Assembly (NCBI RefSeq): GCF_014108865.1
Contig: NZ_CP053928.1
Coordinates: 744,001-808,000, forward strand
Length of the DNA stretch: 64,000 nucleotides
From: Nocardioides sp. WS12
GTDB taxonomy: Bacteria > Actinomycetota > Actinomycetes > Propionibacteriales > Nocardioidaceae
Direction of reading: 5' to 3'
Shown piece by piece: positions 40,841 through 50,100 of the stretch (within the stretch, counting starts at the first letter, position 1; each line of letters begins with the position of its first letter). The translations under genes were made by a program, and so were the position numbers. A model generated the notes under the pieces. That model saw only the letters and a list, made by a program, of their open reading frames with translations. It was not told where the DNA came from and made no database searches.

Positions 40841-41340
40841 GCGACGAACTCCAGTCCCGACACGAGCCACGTGCCATCGGTCTTCTGCAGGTCCACCTGC
40901 AACCGGTAGTTGCGGGGCTCGGCCCTCCCCTTGGGCTTGGTCGACTTGTTCTCGACCGTGCCGATGGCCGCGACGATCACCGTGGCCCGGTCGTCGGCGA
41001 GCTTGGCGACGCCGGTCGACACGGCCTCGCCGGTGGCCTTCACTGCGTTGTCCGACAGCGCCTTCTTCAGCCGGTCGGCCTGGGCTTCGAGTTCGCTGCG
41101 GAAGCCGGCGGTGGCGCCGTCGAGCAGCCGCGCCATGTCGGCCTCGGAGGTCGAGCCGCTGATGTCGATCAGACCCTCCACCTCGGCGCTCGCGGCAGCG
41201 GACGCGGCCTTCTCGTCCGAGACGCGGGACCGCTCCTCCTGCCAGGCGAGGGCGCGCTGTGCCGAGAACGCGAGCAGCAGTGCGACGACCAGGAGCACGG
41301 CGCCGGAGCGCCAGGTCATGGGTGGGGTGAGCCGCGACAT
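40837..41340 (-). CDS. Mce-associated membrane protein (first)
   Basis: 167 residues, a paralogue in layout of the following gene: one N-terminal helix (GAVLLVVALLLAFSAQ), a charged stalk (RVSDEKAASAAASAEVEG), and a small beta-rich domain ending GTWLVSGLEFVA. The ATG at 41340 overlaps the MceF stop (TGATG). It probably helps assemble or stabilise the Mce complex in the envelope; this follows from family and position, not from a motif. Confidence 0.87.
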   Translation of the reverse strand: MSRLTPPMTWRSGAVLLVVALLLAFSAQRALAWQEERSRVSDEKAASAAASAEVEGLIDISGSTSEADMARLLDGATAGFRSELEAQADRLKKALSDNAVKATGEAVSTGVAKLADDRATVIVAAIGTVENKSTKPKGRAEPRNYRLQVDLQKTDGTWLVSGLEFVA

Positions 41341-42674
41341 CAGCGTGCCGCCAGTGGGGCCAGAACGAGGATCTTCCACAGGTCGTCTCCTTCAGTGTTG
41401 TCACCGTCGGCCAGGTCGAGCGCCGAGGGGTCGTTGCCCCGGCCGACGGCCAGGTCGTAGGCCACGGTTCCGCTGGAGTCCGGCCACACGCCGCCACGGA
41501 AGGTCAGTCCGCAGTCCGCCGGGAGCGGTCCCCGGTCGCCGCCCTGCGGGCACGGCAGGTTGCGGGCACCCCGGATGGCGGTCGGGTTGTCGGGCGCGAT
41601 GTCGCAGTGCGCCAGACGGTCGACCGGACGGGTCTCGGTCACCCGCGGACTGCGCCGCTGCTGGGGCGGCAGGTAGCCCTTCAGGCAGGACGGCGGGTTG
41701 TTGAACGCGGCCCGCAGGTCGAGTTGGACGTCGCCCTGGGCAGCGCGCGGGTTCACCGCGGACTGCACGCGCGCGATGGTGGCCGGGTAGACCACCAGGG
41801 TCTGCCGGATCTCCGGCAGGTAGGTGTTGAGGACCTGTGCGTTGGTGGTGAGGTTGGCGAGCAGCATCGGCAACACCGGCTGGAGGTCGGTGACGGTCTT
41901 CGTTGCCGCGTCGAGCCCGCCGGGCGCGGACTTCAGCAGGGCCCGGAGGTCGGCGCTGTTGTCCTTGGCGAGTGCGGCGGTCACCTCGTTGAGGTTGCCG
42001 GCGTAGGCCCGGGTCGAGGGGCCGAGGTCCTGCTGCGTGCCGAGCACGGGCTCGAGGACCGCGATCAGGGATGTCGTGGCGTCGATCTGGGACTGCGCCT
42101 CGGTCAGCAACGATCCCGCCGAGGAGACGAGTTCGTTGAGTTCGGGTCCGGAGCCACCGAGACCGTCGTCGATCTGGTTGAGGACGCGCTGGGTCTCCTG
42201 CTTCGGCACCGATTCGAGCAGCCGGTTCACCGAGTCCAGGACGGGCGTGATCTGGGGCATCTCGATCGCCCGGTCGCGCGGGATCTGGTCGTCGTGGGAG
42301 AGGAACGGGCCCTTGCCCTTCGCATCGGCGGGTGGCACCAGGTCGACGTACTGCTCACCGATGGCTGACGTGCTGTGCAGTTCGGCCTTGGACCCCGCGG
42401 GGATCTCGGTGCCGTTGTCGATGCGCAGCGTGGCCACGGCGCCGTTGTCGCGCACCACCAGGTCCGAGACCAGCCCGACCCGGACGCCGCGGTACGTGAC
42501 CGAGGCCTTCGGGTAGAGCCCGCTCGCGTCGGCGAAGTCGACCGTGACGTCGTACACGCCGATGCCGACCATCGCCGGGACCTTGGCGTAGTTGAAGAAG
42601 GCCAGGCCCAGGGCGATCGACGCGAGGACGGCGAAGATGCGCAGTTGGCGCTTGATCAGGGGTGTCAGCAGCAT
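41340..42674 (-). CDS. MCE family protein, MceF position
   Basis: 444 residues. N-terminal anchor helix (RIFAVLASIALGLAFF), then the MCE domain (VDFADASGLYPKASVTYRGVRVGLVSDL, about residues 45-120), and a long helical C-terminal needle with repeated hydrophobic heptads. MceA-F form a hexameric tube that carries lipid from the outer envelope to the YrbE permease. It is sixth in the operon. A C-terminal region with paired Cys (CLKGYLPPQQR, CDIAPDN, CPQGGDRG, CGLTF) is unusual enough to suggest disulfides. Confidence 0.9.
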   Translation of the reverse strand: MLLTPLIKRQLRIFAVLASIALGLAFFNYAKVPAMVGIGVYDVTVDFADASGLYPKASVTYRGVRVGLVSDLVVRDNGAVATLRIDNGTEIPAGSKAELHSTSAIGEQYVDLVPPADAKGKGPFLSHDDQIPRDRAIEMPQITPVLDSVNRLLESVPKQETQRVLNQIDDGLGGSGPELNELVSSAGSLLTEAQSQIDATTSLIAVLEPVLGTQQDLGPSTRAYAGNLNEVTAALAKDNSADLRALLKSAPGGLDAATKTVTDLQPVLPMLLANLTTNAQVLNTYLPEIRQTLVVYPATIARVQSAVNPRAAQGDVQLDLRAAFNNPPSCLKGYLPPQQRRSPRVTETRPVDRLAHCDIAPDNPTAIRGARNLPCPQGGDRGPLPADCGLTFRGGVWPDSSGTVAYDLAVGRGNDPSALDLADGDNTEGDDLWKILVLAPLAAR

Positions 42675-43888
42675 CAGCAGAGTCCTAGCAAGCGGAGCAG
42701 GCAGCCGGGCTTGGGTGCCGGGGCGGGAGCAGGGGCAGGTGCCGGAGGTGCAGGGACACCGGCCTTGTCGCCGTCGGCCGGAGTGTCGGCCGGGGTGTCG
42801 GCCGGTTGGTCCGTCGTGTCCGCGGCGGGCGGAGCCAGCGGGTCCTGCACCGGGTCGCCCGCCTGCAGAGCGGGGGGCATGCCACCGAGCCAGCTGTCGA
42901 CCAGGCTGCCCGACCGCAGGTCGAGGGTGGCGAACAGGTTGGCGTAGTCACCCTTGATCGCATTGCCGGTGGTCATCACCGGGAACGGGATGGTGAGGCC
43001 GAGCTTCAGCGCTTCGGGAAGCGTCTCGCTGGCCTTGCCGAGGTTGGCCAGGATCGGGCCGAGCGAGTCGAGGTTGGCGAGCAGCGCGGTCTCGCTGGCG
43101 CGGATGACCCGCACCGCACGATCGCCGGTCCGCCCCGTTGTCGTGACCGCCTTGACCAGACGGGCGCGCTCCTCCTCGAGCGCCTGGAGCCCGGGCGAGA
43201 TCTCGTCGATCGCGGTGGCAATCGCCGAGCGGTCGTCCTTCAGGCCGGCCGTGAGTTGGTCCAGCGACTCGAGTGCGGAGACGATCTGCCCACGGTTCGC
43301 GTCGAGTACGGCGAGCAGGTCGTTCGCCCGACGGATCAGGCCCTTCGTGTCCGGCACCCGGTCCCGCAGCGCGGTCGAGAGCTCGCCCGTGATGGTGCTG
43401 ATCTGCGAGAGACCACCGTTGTTGAGCAACAGCGCGACGGCGCCGAGCACCTGCTCGGTCGCGGGGTAGGTGCCGGTCTGTTCGACGCCGATCACGTCGC
43501 CGTCCTGGAGCGCACCATCGGCTGCGCCGGGGATCGACACGTCGACGTACTGGGCACCGAGGAGGGTCTTCTGCCCGACGGCGAACACGACGTTCGCGGG
43601 GAGCTCCACGCTCTTGAGCAGGCGCATCTCGACGACGGCCTCCCAGTCCTGGACCTCGATCTTCGCGACCGTGCCGATGACGACGTTGTCCTTGAGGACC
43701 GTCGAGTTCGGCACCAGGTTCTCGATCTGGTCGAAGTGCACCTCGACCGTGTAGCCGTCCTCGCCGACGGCCACCTGGCCGGGCAGCGTGTTGTCGTTGG
43801 GCTGGATCGCGCAGCCGGAGCTGACCAGGGCAGCCAGTACGACGGCGGGCAACGCCCGGCGCAGTCGGTTCCTGCTGGGGGTGCTCAT
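42674..43888 (-). CDS. MCE family lipoprotein, MceE (LprK) position
   Basis: 404 residues. The lipobox is LVSSGC, lipidated Cys26, as expected of MceE proteins. The MCE domain follows (VEVHFDQIENLVPNSTVLKDNVVIGTV), then a helical needle, then a Pro/Ala/Asp-rich tail (DTTDQPADTPADTPADG, APAPAPAPAPKPG) ending in CLLRLLGLC. TGATG overlap with MceF and ATGA overlap with MceD show tight coupling. Confidence 0.92.
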   Translation of the reverse strand: MSTPSRNRLRRALPAVVLAALVSSGCAIQPNDNTLPGQVAVGEDGYTVEVHFDQIENLVPNSTVLKDNVVIGTVAKIEVQDWEAVVEMRLLKSVELPANVVFAVGQKTLLGAQYVDVSIPGAADGALQDGDVIGVEQTGTYPATEQVLGAVALLLNNGGLSQISTITGELSTALRDRVPDTKGLIRRANDLLAVLDANRGQIVSALESLDQLTAGLKDDRSAIATAIDEISPGLQALEEERARLVKAVTTTGRTGDRAVRVIRASETALLANLDSLGPILANLGKASETLPEALKLGLTIPFPVMTTGNAIKGDYANLFATLDLRSGSLVDSWLGGMPPALQAGDPVQDPLAPPAADTTDQPADTPADTPADGDKAGVPAPPAPAPAPAPAPKPGCLLRLLGLC

Positions 43889-45018
43889 TCGGTCCCTCCC
43901 GTTCCGCCGACCAGCGGCAGGCCGCCGGTGTCGCCGCCGGGCAGCACGCCGAGCAGGCCCATCAACGGATCCAGTGCCTTGATGCAGTCCTCGCTGGTGC
44001 CGCCGGCACCGAGCAGGGCGCCGCAGAGCAACTGGGACACGCTGTCGAAGTTGGTGGCCGTCGCCCGGCCGGTGATCGCCTGGTCCTGGATCACGTTGTG
44101 CAGGCCGATCAGCGAGTGCGGCGCGACGTGAAGGACGCCGGCGAGTTCGTTGGAGCGGTCGGCCAGCGTCGCCGCCAGGGTGTTGAGATCAGTGATCGAG
44201 GACGTCAACTGCCCGCCGTGCTTCTTGAAGTACGTCTCGGTCGCCGCCAGCACCGTCGCGAGGTCCTTGATCGCCCCGCTGAGGTTCGTCTTGTTGCTGG
44301 CCAGTACGGCGCTCACGTCATCCAGTTCGGTGGTGAACCCGCGCACGGCTGCGTCGTTGAGGGCCAGGTTGCGGGTGAACGTGTTCAGGTTCTCGATGGT
44401 GCTGAACAGGTCCGACCGTCCGTCGGACAACGCCGTCGCGGCGCCCCGGAGTTCGGTGATGGAGGTCCGCAGTTGCGTCGAGTTGCCGTTCTCCAGCGCG
44501 TTCTCGAGGGAGGTGATGGCGACGGCGAGAGGTCCGGACTTCTTGCCCTCGTCGGGGCCGAGGGTCGTGGCGAGGTCGGTGAGCTGCTGCTTCACGTCGT
44601 CGAAGGTCACCGGCACCGCGGTGCGGTCCAGGTCGACGACGTCGCCGTCCTGCATCCGGTCGCCGCCGGTGTAGACCGGGTCGAACTGGACGAACCGGCC
44701 ACTGACGAGGCTGGGCGACACGATCGCTGCGTGCGCGTCGGCCGGGATCGGCTGGTCGGCGTCCACCTCCAGGGTCACCAGGACGCCCTCGTCGTCGTTC
44801 TCGATCTCCGCGATCTCACCGACCCGGACGCCGAGCACCTTGACGTCGTCGCCGACGTTCAGCCCTTCGGCACTGGTGAAACGCGCCTGGACGACAGTGC
44901 TGGTTGTGTCGCGGGTCCACAACAGGATGCCGCCGACGAGGGCGACGACGACCAGCGCCGTGACGAGGCCGCGGCCGCTGCGCAGCGCCTTCAGACGGCT
45001 CTTTGCACGCGTGGTCAT
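43885..45018 (-). CDS. MCE family protein, MceD position
   Basis: 377 residues. Anchor helix (GLVTALVVVALVGGILLW), MCE domain (VQARFTSAEGLNVGDDVKVLGVRVGEI), a helical needle with many Asn/Leu heptads, and a C-terminal Cys pair (LLCGALL, EDCIKAL). Fourth of the six Mce subunits, start and stop overlapping the adjacent genes by 4 bases each. Confidence 0.91.
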   Translation of the reverse strand: MTTRAKSRLKALRSGRGLVTALVVVALVGGILLWTRDTTSTVVQARFTSAEGLNVGDDVKVLGVRVGEIAEIENDDEGVLVTLEVDADQPIPADAHAAIVSPSLVSGRFVQFDPVYTGGDRMQDGDVVDLDRTAVPVTFDDVKQQLTDLATTLGPDEGKKSGPLAVAITSLENALENGNSTQLRTSITELRGAATALSDGRSDLFSTIENLNTFTRNLALNDAAVRGFTTELDDVSAVLASNKTNLSGAIKDLATVLAATETYFKKHGGQLTSSITDLNTLAATLADRSNELAGVLHVAPHSLIGLHNVIQDQAITGRATATNFDSVSQLLCGALLGAGGTSEDCIKALDPLMGLLGVLPGGDTGGLPLVGGTGGTE

Positions 45019-46007
45019 GGCTGCACTCCGGACAGGATCGGGACCAGCGTCGAGGGCGACGTCAGGTTCTGGATGTAGGCGTCGAACCAGGGACCGCTGG
45101 AGATCGCCTCACCGAAGGCGGTCGCGTAGCCGCGCAGCCCGGTGATGCTCTGCTGCAGGTTGTCCTTGTTCTTGTTGAGTACGTCGACCACGCCGTCGAG
45201 TTCCTTGAGTGCCGGGGTCAGCACGTCGTCGGTGTCCTTGAGCATCAGGCGCAACTGGGTGGCCAGTTCGCGGGCGCTGGACAGCAGGCTGACCACGACG
45301 GCCTGCCGCTCGTCCAGCTCGGTGAGCAGCGAGTTGCCGGACCCGAGCAGCGAGGCGATCTGCTCGTCGCGGCTGGCCAGGACGCCGGTGACCCGGTCGG
45401 CCCGGTCGACCAGCGAGCGGAGCTCGTCGTCGTTCGAGGAGACCGCCGACGACAGCGCCGTGATGCCCTCGAGCGCGGGGCCGAGGTCGGGGCTGGTGGC
45501 GCTCAGCGTCTGCGAGGCCTGGTCGAGGGCCGCCGCGAGCTGAGGCTTGTCGATCTCTGCGCTGGTCTCGGTGAGCTCGTTCAGCGTCGCTGTCAGGTTG
45601 TACGGCGACGAGGTCCGCTCGACCGGGATGGAATCGTCGGCGCCGAGGTTGCCGCTGCCTCGGGGTTCGAGTTCGACGGCAGCCCGACCGAGCAGGGTGA
45701 CCGTGATGATGCGGGCCTCGGTCAGATCGCCGAGGGTGACGTCGCTGTCGGTGATCACGACGTCAGCGACGACGTGTTCGCCGTCGATGCGCACGTCGCG
45801 CACCTTGCCGACCTCGGCACCGGAGATCATCACGGAGTCGCCGCCCTTGAGCCCGCCGGCCTCGGCGAACTGCACGTGCAGGACGTCATTGTTGCCGATC
45901 AGCGGCAGTCGGTTGATGTTGAGCGCAGCGAGCACGACCAGCACCAGCACGAGGGTGCCGATCAGGCCGCGGGCGGCCATCCGGTCAGGGCTGGGAGCGC
46001 GGCTCAT
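45015..46007 (-). CDS. MCE family protein, MceC position
   Basis: 330 residues. Anchor helix (GLIGTLVLVLVVLAALNI), MCE domain (HVQFAEAGGLKGGDSVMISGAEVGKV), then the helical needle. ATG at 46007 overlaps the MceB stop as ATGA; the frame extends 11 codons upstream into MceB and was not used. It is shorter at the C-terminus than MceE or MceF. Confidence 0.91.
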   Translation of the reverse strand: MSRAPSPDRMAARGLIGTLVLVLVVLAALNINRLPLIGNNDVLHVQFAEAGGLKGGDSVMISGAEVGKVRDVRIDGEHVVADVVITDSDVTLGDLTEARIITVTLLGRAAVELEPRGSGNLGADDSIPVERTSSPYNLTATLNELTETSAEIDKPQLAAALDQASQTLSATSPDLGPALEGITALSSAVSSNDDELRSLVDRADRVTGVLASRDEQIASLLGSGNSLLTELDERQAVVVSLLSSARELATQLRLMLKDTDDVLTPALKELDGVVDVLNKNKDNLQQSITGLRGYATAFGEAISSGPWFDAYIQNLTSPSTLVPILSGVQP

Positions 46008-47068
46008 CTTTTGCACCTCGGGGCGTCGGAGTAGATCCACGGCGTCGTGATGGGGGTGACCCCGTCGAGTCCGGTCTGGACCCGGACGCCGCAGAGGAAG
46101 AAGTTGAAGAAGTTGCCGTAGGACGCGGAGTTCTGGATCGTCCGGTAGTGGCCGGGCAGCTTCTGCAACACCGTCTGGAGCGTCGCGGACTCGCTGTTGA
46201 TACCGCGGGCCGCGGTCGCCAGGCGGGTGAGGTCCGTGCGGACGTCACCGCGGGCCTGGCTGAGCAGGGTCGACGTCTCCACCGCGAACTGGTCGATCTT
46301 CGCGGCGGCGTTGAGGACCTGGGTGTCCTGCTTGTCGAGTCCGGTCAGCAGGATGTCGGCCCGGTCGAGCAGCAGGCCGACGGTGTCCTTGCGTTCGTCG
46401 ACGGTGCCGAGCACGTCGTTGAGGTTGCGGATCACCTGCCCGATCAACTCCTCGCGGTTGCCGATCGTGGTGGTGAATGACCCGACGTGCTGGACGAGGG
46501 TGGCCACGGCCGACTGCTGGCCCTGGAGCACCTGGATCAGCTGGCCGGAGAGCTCGTTGACCTGGGTGGGGCTGAGTCCGGCGAACAGCGGCTTGAAGCC
46601 GTTGAGCAGGGTGTCGAGGTCGAGCGCTGAAGCGGTCTGTGTGGCGGGGATGGTGGCGCCCTTCGCCAGCGTCTCGGCGCCGGCCCCCGACGTAGTGGTG
46701 TCCTGGGTGAGCTGGACGACGCGGTCGCCGATCAGGTTGCGGTACTGGATGGTCGCCTTCGTGGCCGTCGTCAGCGCCTGGTCGTCCTTGACGTCGAAGC
46801 TGACGATCACCGTGTTGTCGGGCTGGACGTCGATGTCGCGGACCTTGCCGATGTCGACACCCGCGATCCGCACCTCGTCACCGACCGCGAGGCCGGACAC
46901 GTCGTTGAACACGGCCCGGTAGTCGGTGCGGTCGCCGGGGCGGTACTCGCCGGTCACTGCGGCAACCCACAGCGTGAAGGCAGCAGCCATCGCGAGGAAG
47001 GCGCCGAACTTGATCAGGTCGCCACGTTGGCGCCGTCGTTCCGGACTGAGTCGATTCGCGCGCTTCAT
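46004..47068 (-). CDS. MCE family protein, MceB position
   Basis: 354 residues. N-terminal helix after a basic stretch (MKRANRLSPERRRQR), MCE domain (AVFNDVSGLAVGDEVRIAGVDIGKV), helical needle, and the typical MceB ending NFFNFFLCGVRVQTG with a second Cys at APRCKR, which could pair. Overlaps MceA by 4 bases. Confidence 0.91.
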   Translation of the reverse strand: MKRANRLSPERRRQRGDLIKFGAFLAMAAAFTLWVAAVTGEYRPGDRTDYRAVFNDVSGLAVGDEVRIAGVDIGKVRDIDVQPDNTVIVSFDVKDDQALTTATKATIQYRNLIGDRVVQLTQDTTTSGAGAETLAKGATIPATQTASALDLDTLLNGFKPLFAGLSPTQVNELSGQLIQVLQGQQSAVATLVQHVGSFTTTIGNREELIGQVIRNLNDVLGTVDERKDTVGLLLDRADILLTGLDKQDTQVLNAAAKIDQFAVETSTLLSQARGDVRTDLTRLATAARGINSESATLQTVLQKLPGHYRTIQNSASYGNFFNFFLCGVRVQTGLDGVTPITTPWIYSDAPRCKR

Positions 47069-48249
47069 GGCAGCTGCGCCCCTCCCTTGAGCAGGCCGAG
47101 CAGGGTGTCGAGGGCGGCCTGGTCGGGCGTCGGCTGCGGGCCGACGTACGGATTGGCACCGGTCAGCAACGAGGGCGGTTCCTTCTCCGCTTCGGCGGCG
47201 TCGATGTACGGCAGCCCGTAACAGATGGGTCCGGTGGTGTCGCCCTGCTGGGGCAGGTTCTCGCCGTACGTGTAGGGATCGCGACCCGGGATCAGACGGG
47301 TGATGGTGGTGACGCCGGGGTGGGTGCCACCGACGGCGGCCTCGGCGAGCTTGTTGGCATTGGCCAGACCGAGCACGGTGCAGGGCAGCTCGGGCGAGTA
47401 GCGCTCCAGGACATCGGCCACCGGCTGGAGCAGGCGCAACGAGGTCACCAGACCCTTCTCGGAGCTGCGCAGCAGGACGTCGGTCTCGTCGCTGAAGCCG
47501 GTCAGGCTGCGCTCGAGGGCGCGCAGTGACGCCTGCTGGCGCACCACCGTGCGCGAGATGGTGCCGGTCTGGCTGAACGCGCTGACCAGGTCGGGCCGGG
47601 CGAGTTCGTAGACGTCGAGGACGTCGTCGGCTGCGCGGAGGTCGGCGCTGAGGGTGCGCAGCGACGGGTTGAACGAGCGCAGGTAGGTATCGGTCTGGGT
47701 GATCAGATCACCGATCAGTTCGCCCCGCTCGTCGACGGCACCGGCGACGGCGGTCAGCGCCGAGTTCACGTCGGCCGGGCGTGCCACGGCGAGCACGGCG
47801 GTGAGGTTCTCGAAGGCCTCGTCGACCTCGACCGTGACCCGGTCGGCGGGGATGACCGCGCCGGCCTTGATCGTCTCCCCGGTGTCAGGAGTAGGGGGCG
47901 TGAGCTGGACGTACTTCGCACCGAACGCCGTCGGCGGGACGATCTGCGCCGTCACGTCGGCCGGCACCTGGTCGACCTTGTCGGAGTCGATCTCGAGGTC
48001 GATCGTCACCTTCGACCCGTCGGTGTGGATCTCGGCGACCCGGCCGATCTCGACGCCGCGCAGCTTGATCGGTGCACCCGAGGCGAGGGTGAGTCCGGCG
48101 CGGTCGGCCTCGACCGACACCAGCACGTTGCGCTCGAACGCCCCGCGGTACTTGGCGATGGTGCCCGCGATCATCAACGCGATCAGGGCAATGAACAGGA
48201 AACCGAAGACGACCTGACGGTCGATCTTGTGGGAATGGGTTGTCGTCAT
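47065..48249 (-). CDS. MCE family protein, MceA position
   Basis: 394 residues. Anchor helix (VVFGFLFIALIALMIAGTI), MCE domain (VSVEADRAGLTLASGAPIKLRGVEIGRV), a needle of heptads and the C-terminal CTVLGLANANKLAE and CYGLPYIDA segments seen in MceA. It follows the YrbE-B gene by 7 bases and starts the six-gene mce series. Substrate-binding specificity cannot be read, so the locus cannot be assigned to a particular Mce1-4 type. Confidence 0.92.
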   Translation of the reverse strand: MTTTHSHKIDRQVVFGFLFIALIALMIAGTIAKYRGAFERNVLVSVEADRAGLTLASGAPIKLRGVEIGRVAEIHTDGSKVTIDLEIDSDKVDQVPADVTAQIVPPTAFGAKYVQLTPPTPDTGETIKAGAVIPADRVTVEVDEAFENLTAVLAVARPADVNSALTAVAGAVDERGELIGDLITQTDTYLRSFNPSLRTLSADLRAADDVLDVYELARPDLVSAFSQTGTISRTVVRQQASLRALERSLTGFSDETDVLLRSSEKGLVTSLRLLQPVADVLERYSPELPCTVLGLANANKLAEAAVGGTHPGVTTITRLIPGRDPYTYGENLPQQGDTTGPICYGLPYIDAAEAEKEPPSLLTGANPYVGPQPTPDQAALDTLLGLLKGGAQLP

Positions 48250-48256
48250 GGCCGCC

Positions 48257-49096
48257 TCACCCCGCGATGTGCACCGACGGACCGCCCCAGATGGCGATCG
48301 CGAAGATGAGGTCGATGAACATGGTGCAGATCAGGGCGGACCGGACGGCCTTGCCGACCGCGGCACCCACACCGGCAGGGCCGCCCGATGCGCGGAAGCC
48401 GTGGTAGCAGCAGATCGAGACGATCACGAGCGCCATCAGGATCACCTTCACCATCGCCAAGAAGATGTCGCTGGGGACCAGGAACGTGTCGAAGTAGTGC
48501 TGATAGGTGCCCGGCGGCTGGTCGTACCCGACCGTGACGACCAGGTACGTCGCCAGCCAGCACATCATCAGCGCGATCGCGAAGAGCGGTACGACGGCAA
48601 TGAGTCCCGCGATGATCCGGGTCGTCACCAGGTAGGGGACCGGCGGGACCGCCATCACCTCGAGGGCATCGATCTCCTCCGAGACGCGCATGGCACCGAT
48701 CTGCGCGGTGAAACCCGCACCGACGGTCGCGGTGAGCGCGATGCCCGCGATGATCGGCGCCACCTCGCGGGTGTTGAAGTACGCCGAGAAGAACCCGGAC
48801 AGCGTCGAGACGCCGATGTTGTCGAAGGACGTGTAGGCCTGCAGCCCGACCTCGATGCCCGAGGCCGCCGTCAGGAACCCGATGACCAGCACCGTGCCGC
48901 CGATCAACGCGAGCGCACCAGAGCCGAGCGCCACTTCGGCGAGGAGGCGGACAATCTCCTTCGGGTAGTGCCTGAGGGTCCGCGGCATGTGGGAGTAGGC
49001 GCTGCCGTGGAACGCCAGCTGGTCGCCGAGTTCGCGCAGCGCACCGGTCGGCTTGGCGAGGTGGCGGGAGACCTCGGCGCGATTGATCGTGGCCAT
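48257..49096 (-). CDS. YrbE/MlaE-type ABC permease, second (YrbE-B)
   Basis: 279 residues with five to six hydrophobic segments and the MlaE signature region GAMRVSEEIDALEVMAVPPVPYLV near residue 142, the coupling segment that contacts the ATPase. With the first YrbE it forms the inner-membrane pore for Mce-delivered lipid. The ATPase (MceG/Mkl) is not encoded in this window; in mycobacteria it lies elsewhere and serves all mce loci. Confidence 0.93.
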   Translation of the reverse strand: MATINRAEVSRHLAKPTGALRELGDQLAFHGSAYSHMPRTLRHYPKEIVRLLAEVALGSGALALIGGTVLVIGFLTAASGIEVGLQAYTSFDNIGVSTLSGFFSAYFNTREVAPIIAGIALTATVGAGFTAQIGAMRVSEEIDALEVMAVPPVPYLVTTRIIAGLIAVVPLFAIALMMCWLATYLVVTVGYDQPPGTYQHYFDTFLVPSDIFLAMVKVILMALVIVSICCYHGFRASGGPAGVGAAVGKAVRSALICTMFIDLIFAIAIWGGPSVHIAG

Positions 49097-49097
49097 G

Positions 49098-49946
49098 TCA
49101 GGCTCCGAGCTTGATCTGGAGGAACAGCGCGGAGATCACGCTGTTGGCGGCGAACAGGAGCATGAAGGCGAAGACGACGGTCTGGTTGACGGCCTCACCG
49201 ACGCCCTTGGGTCCGCCCTTGGCGTTGAGGCCGAGGTAGCAGGCGGTCAGGCCGGCGAGCATCCCGAAGACCGCCGCCTTCGCCTCGGAGGCGAGGAAGT
49301 CGGGCAGCCCGACCAGCAGGGTCAGGTCGGAGAGATAGAGGCCCGGGGTGGCGCCCTGGAGGACGACGGAGAAGAAGTACCCGCCGACCAGGCCGACCAC
49401 GGTGACCATCCCGTTCAGGGCGACACCGACCAGGGTCGAGGCCAGCACCCGGGGGACGACGAGTCGTTCGATCGGGTCGATGCCGAGAGTGACCATCGCG
49501 TCGATCTCCTCGCGGATCTTGCGCGACCCGAGGTCGGCGCAGATGGCGGTCGCACCGGCACCAGCGACGACGAGCACTGAGACGATCGGCCCGATCTCGC
49601 GCACCACCGCCACCGCGGCACCGGCGCCGGCGAGATCCACCGCACCGATCTGGATCAGCAGCTGGTTGACCTGGAAGATGATCACGACGCAGAACGGAAT
49701 CGACACCAGCAGCGCCGGCCAGAAGGACACGTTGGTGATGAACCAGGCCTGCGAGATGAACTCGCGGAAGTGGAACTTGCGCGTGAACATCTGCTTGAAG
49801 ACGGTCCCGACAAAGCTGTAGAACGCACCGAAGGTGCCGAGCGTCTTGAACGGCATCGACGAGCGCACCGCTTCGCGAGCGATCTGGCGGGCCTCGGGCG
49901 TCATGCCGTCGGGGCCCTGGCGTTCCTTGACCGGCGCGAGCGTCAT
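49098..49946 (-). CDS. YrbE/MlaE-type ABC permease, first (YrbE-A)
   Basis: 282 residues from ATG 49946. The coupling motif GSRKIREEIDAMVTLGIDPIERLVVPRV lies near residue 155 and QVNQLLIQIGAVDLAGAG near residue 105. First gene of the mce operon; its stop is one base before the next ATG. No strong RBS precedes the ATG, so the start might be lower (an ATG at 49904) or the mRNA leaderless. Divergent from the PucR-type regulator, with 154 bases between starts. Confidence 0.91.
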   Translation of the reverse strand: MTLAPVKERQGPDGMTPEARQIAREAVRSSMPFKTLGTFGAFYSFVGTVFKQMFTRKFHFREFISQAWFITNVSFWPALLVSIPFCVVIIFQVNQLLIQIGAVDLAGAGAAVAVVREIGPIVSVLVVAGAGATAICADLGSRKIREEIDAMVTLGIDPIERLVVPRVLASTLVGVALNGMVTVVGLVGGYFFSVVLQGATPGLYLSDLTLLVGLPDFLASEAKAAVFGMLAGLTACYLGLNAKGGPKGVGEAVNQTVVFAFMLLFAANSVISALFLQIKLGA

Positions 49947-50063
49947 GCGGCGTACTCGTTGCTGGTGGCGAAGGTCGGTGCGGGCATGGGGTCCATCTGA
50001 CAGGTGGCGTGCGTCACTGCGCTCGTGGTTGTCGACCAAAGAACGCACGGCCGGTTGTCCCTC

Positions 50064-50086
50064 TGCACAAAGGGCCCTCGGGGTGA
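50064..50086 (+). promoter_or_regulatory. Shared intergenic motif, copy near the PucR/mce promoters
   Basis: CTGCACAAAGGGCCC, then TC, then GGGGTG. The same 15-mer with GGGGTG directly after it occurs at 52925-52945, upstream of alkB. This copy ends 14 bases before the PucR ATG, in the divergent mce/pucR region. A common operator, possibly of the PucR-type protein, is inferred. Confidence 0.5.
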
Positions 50087-50100
50087 CTACGGTGGCGCAC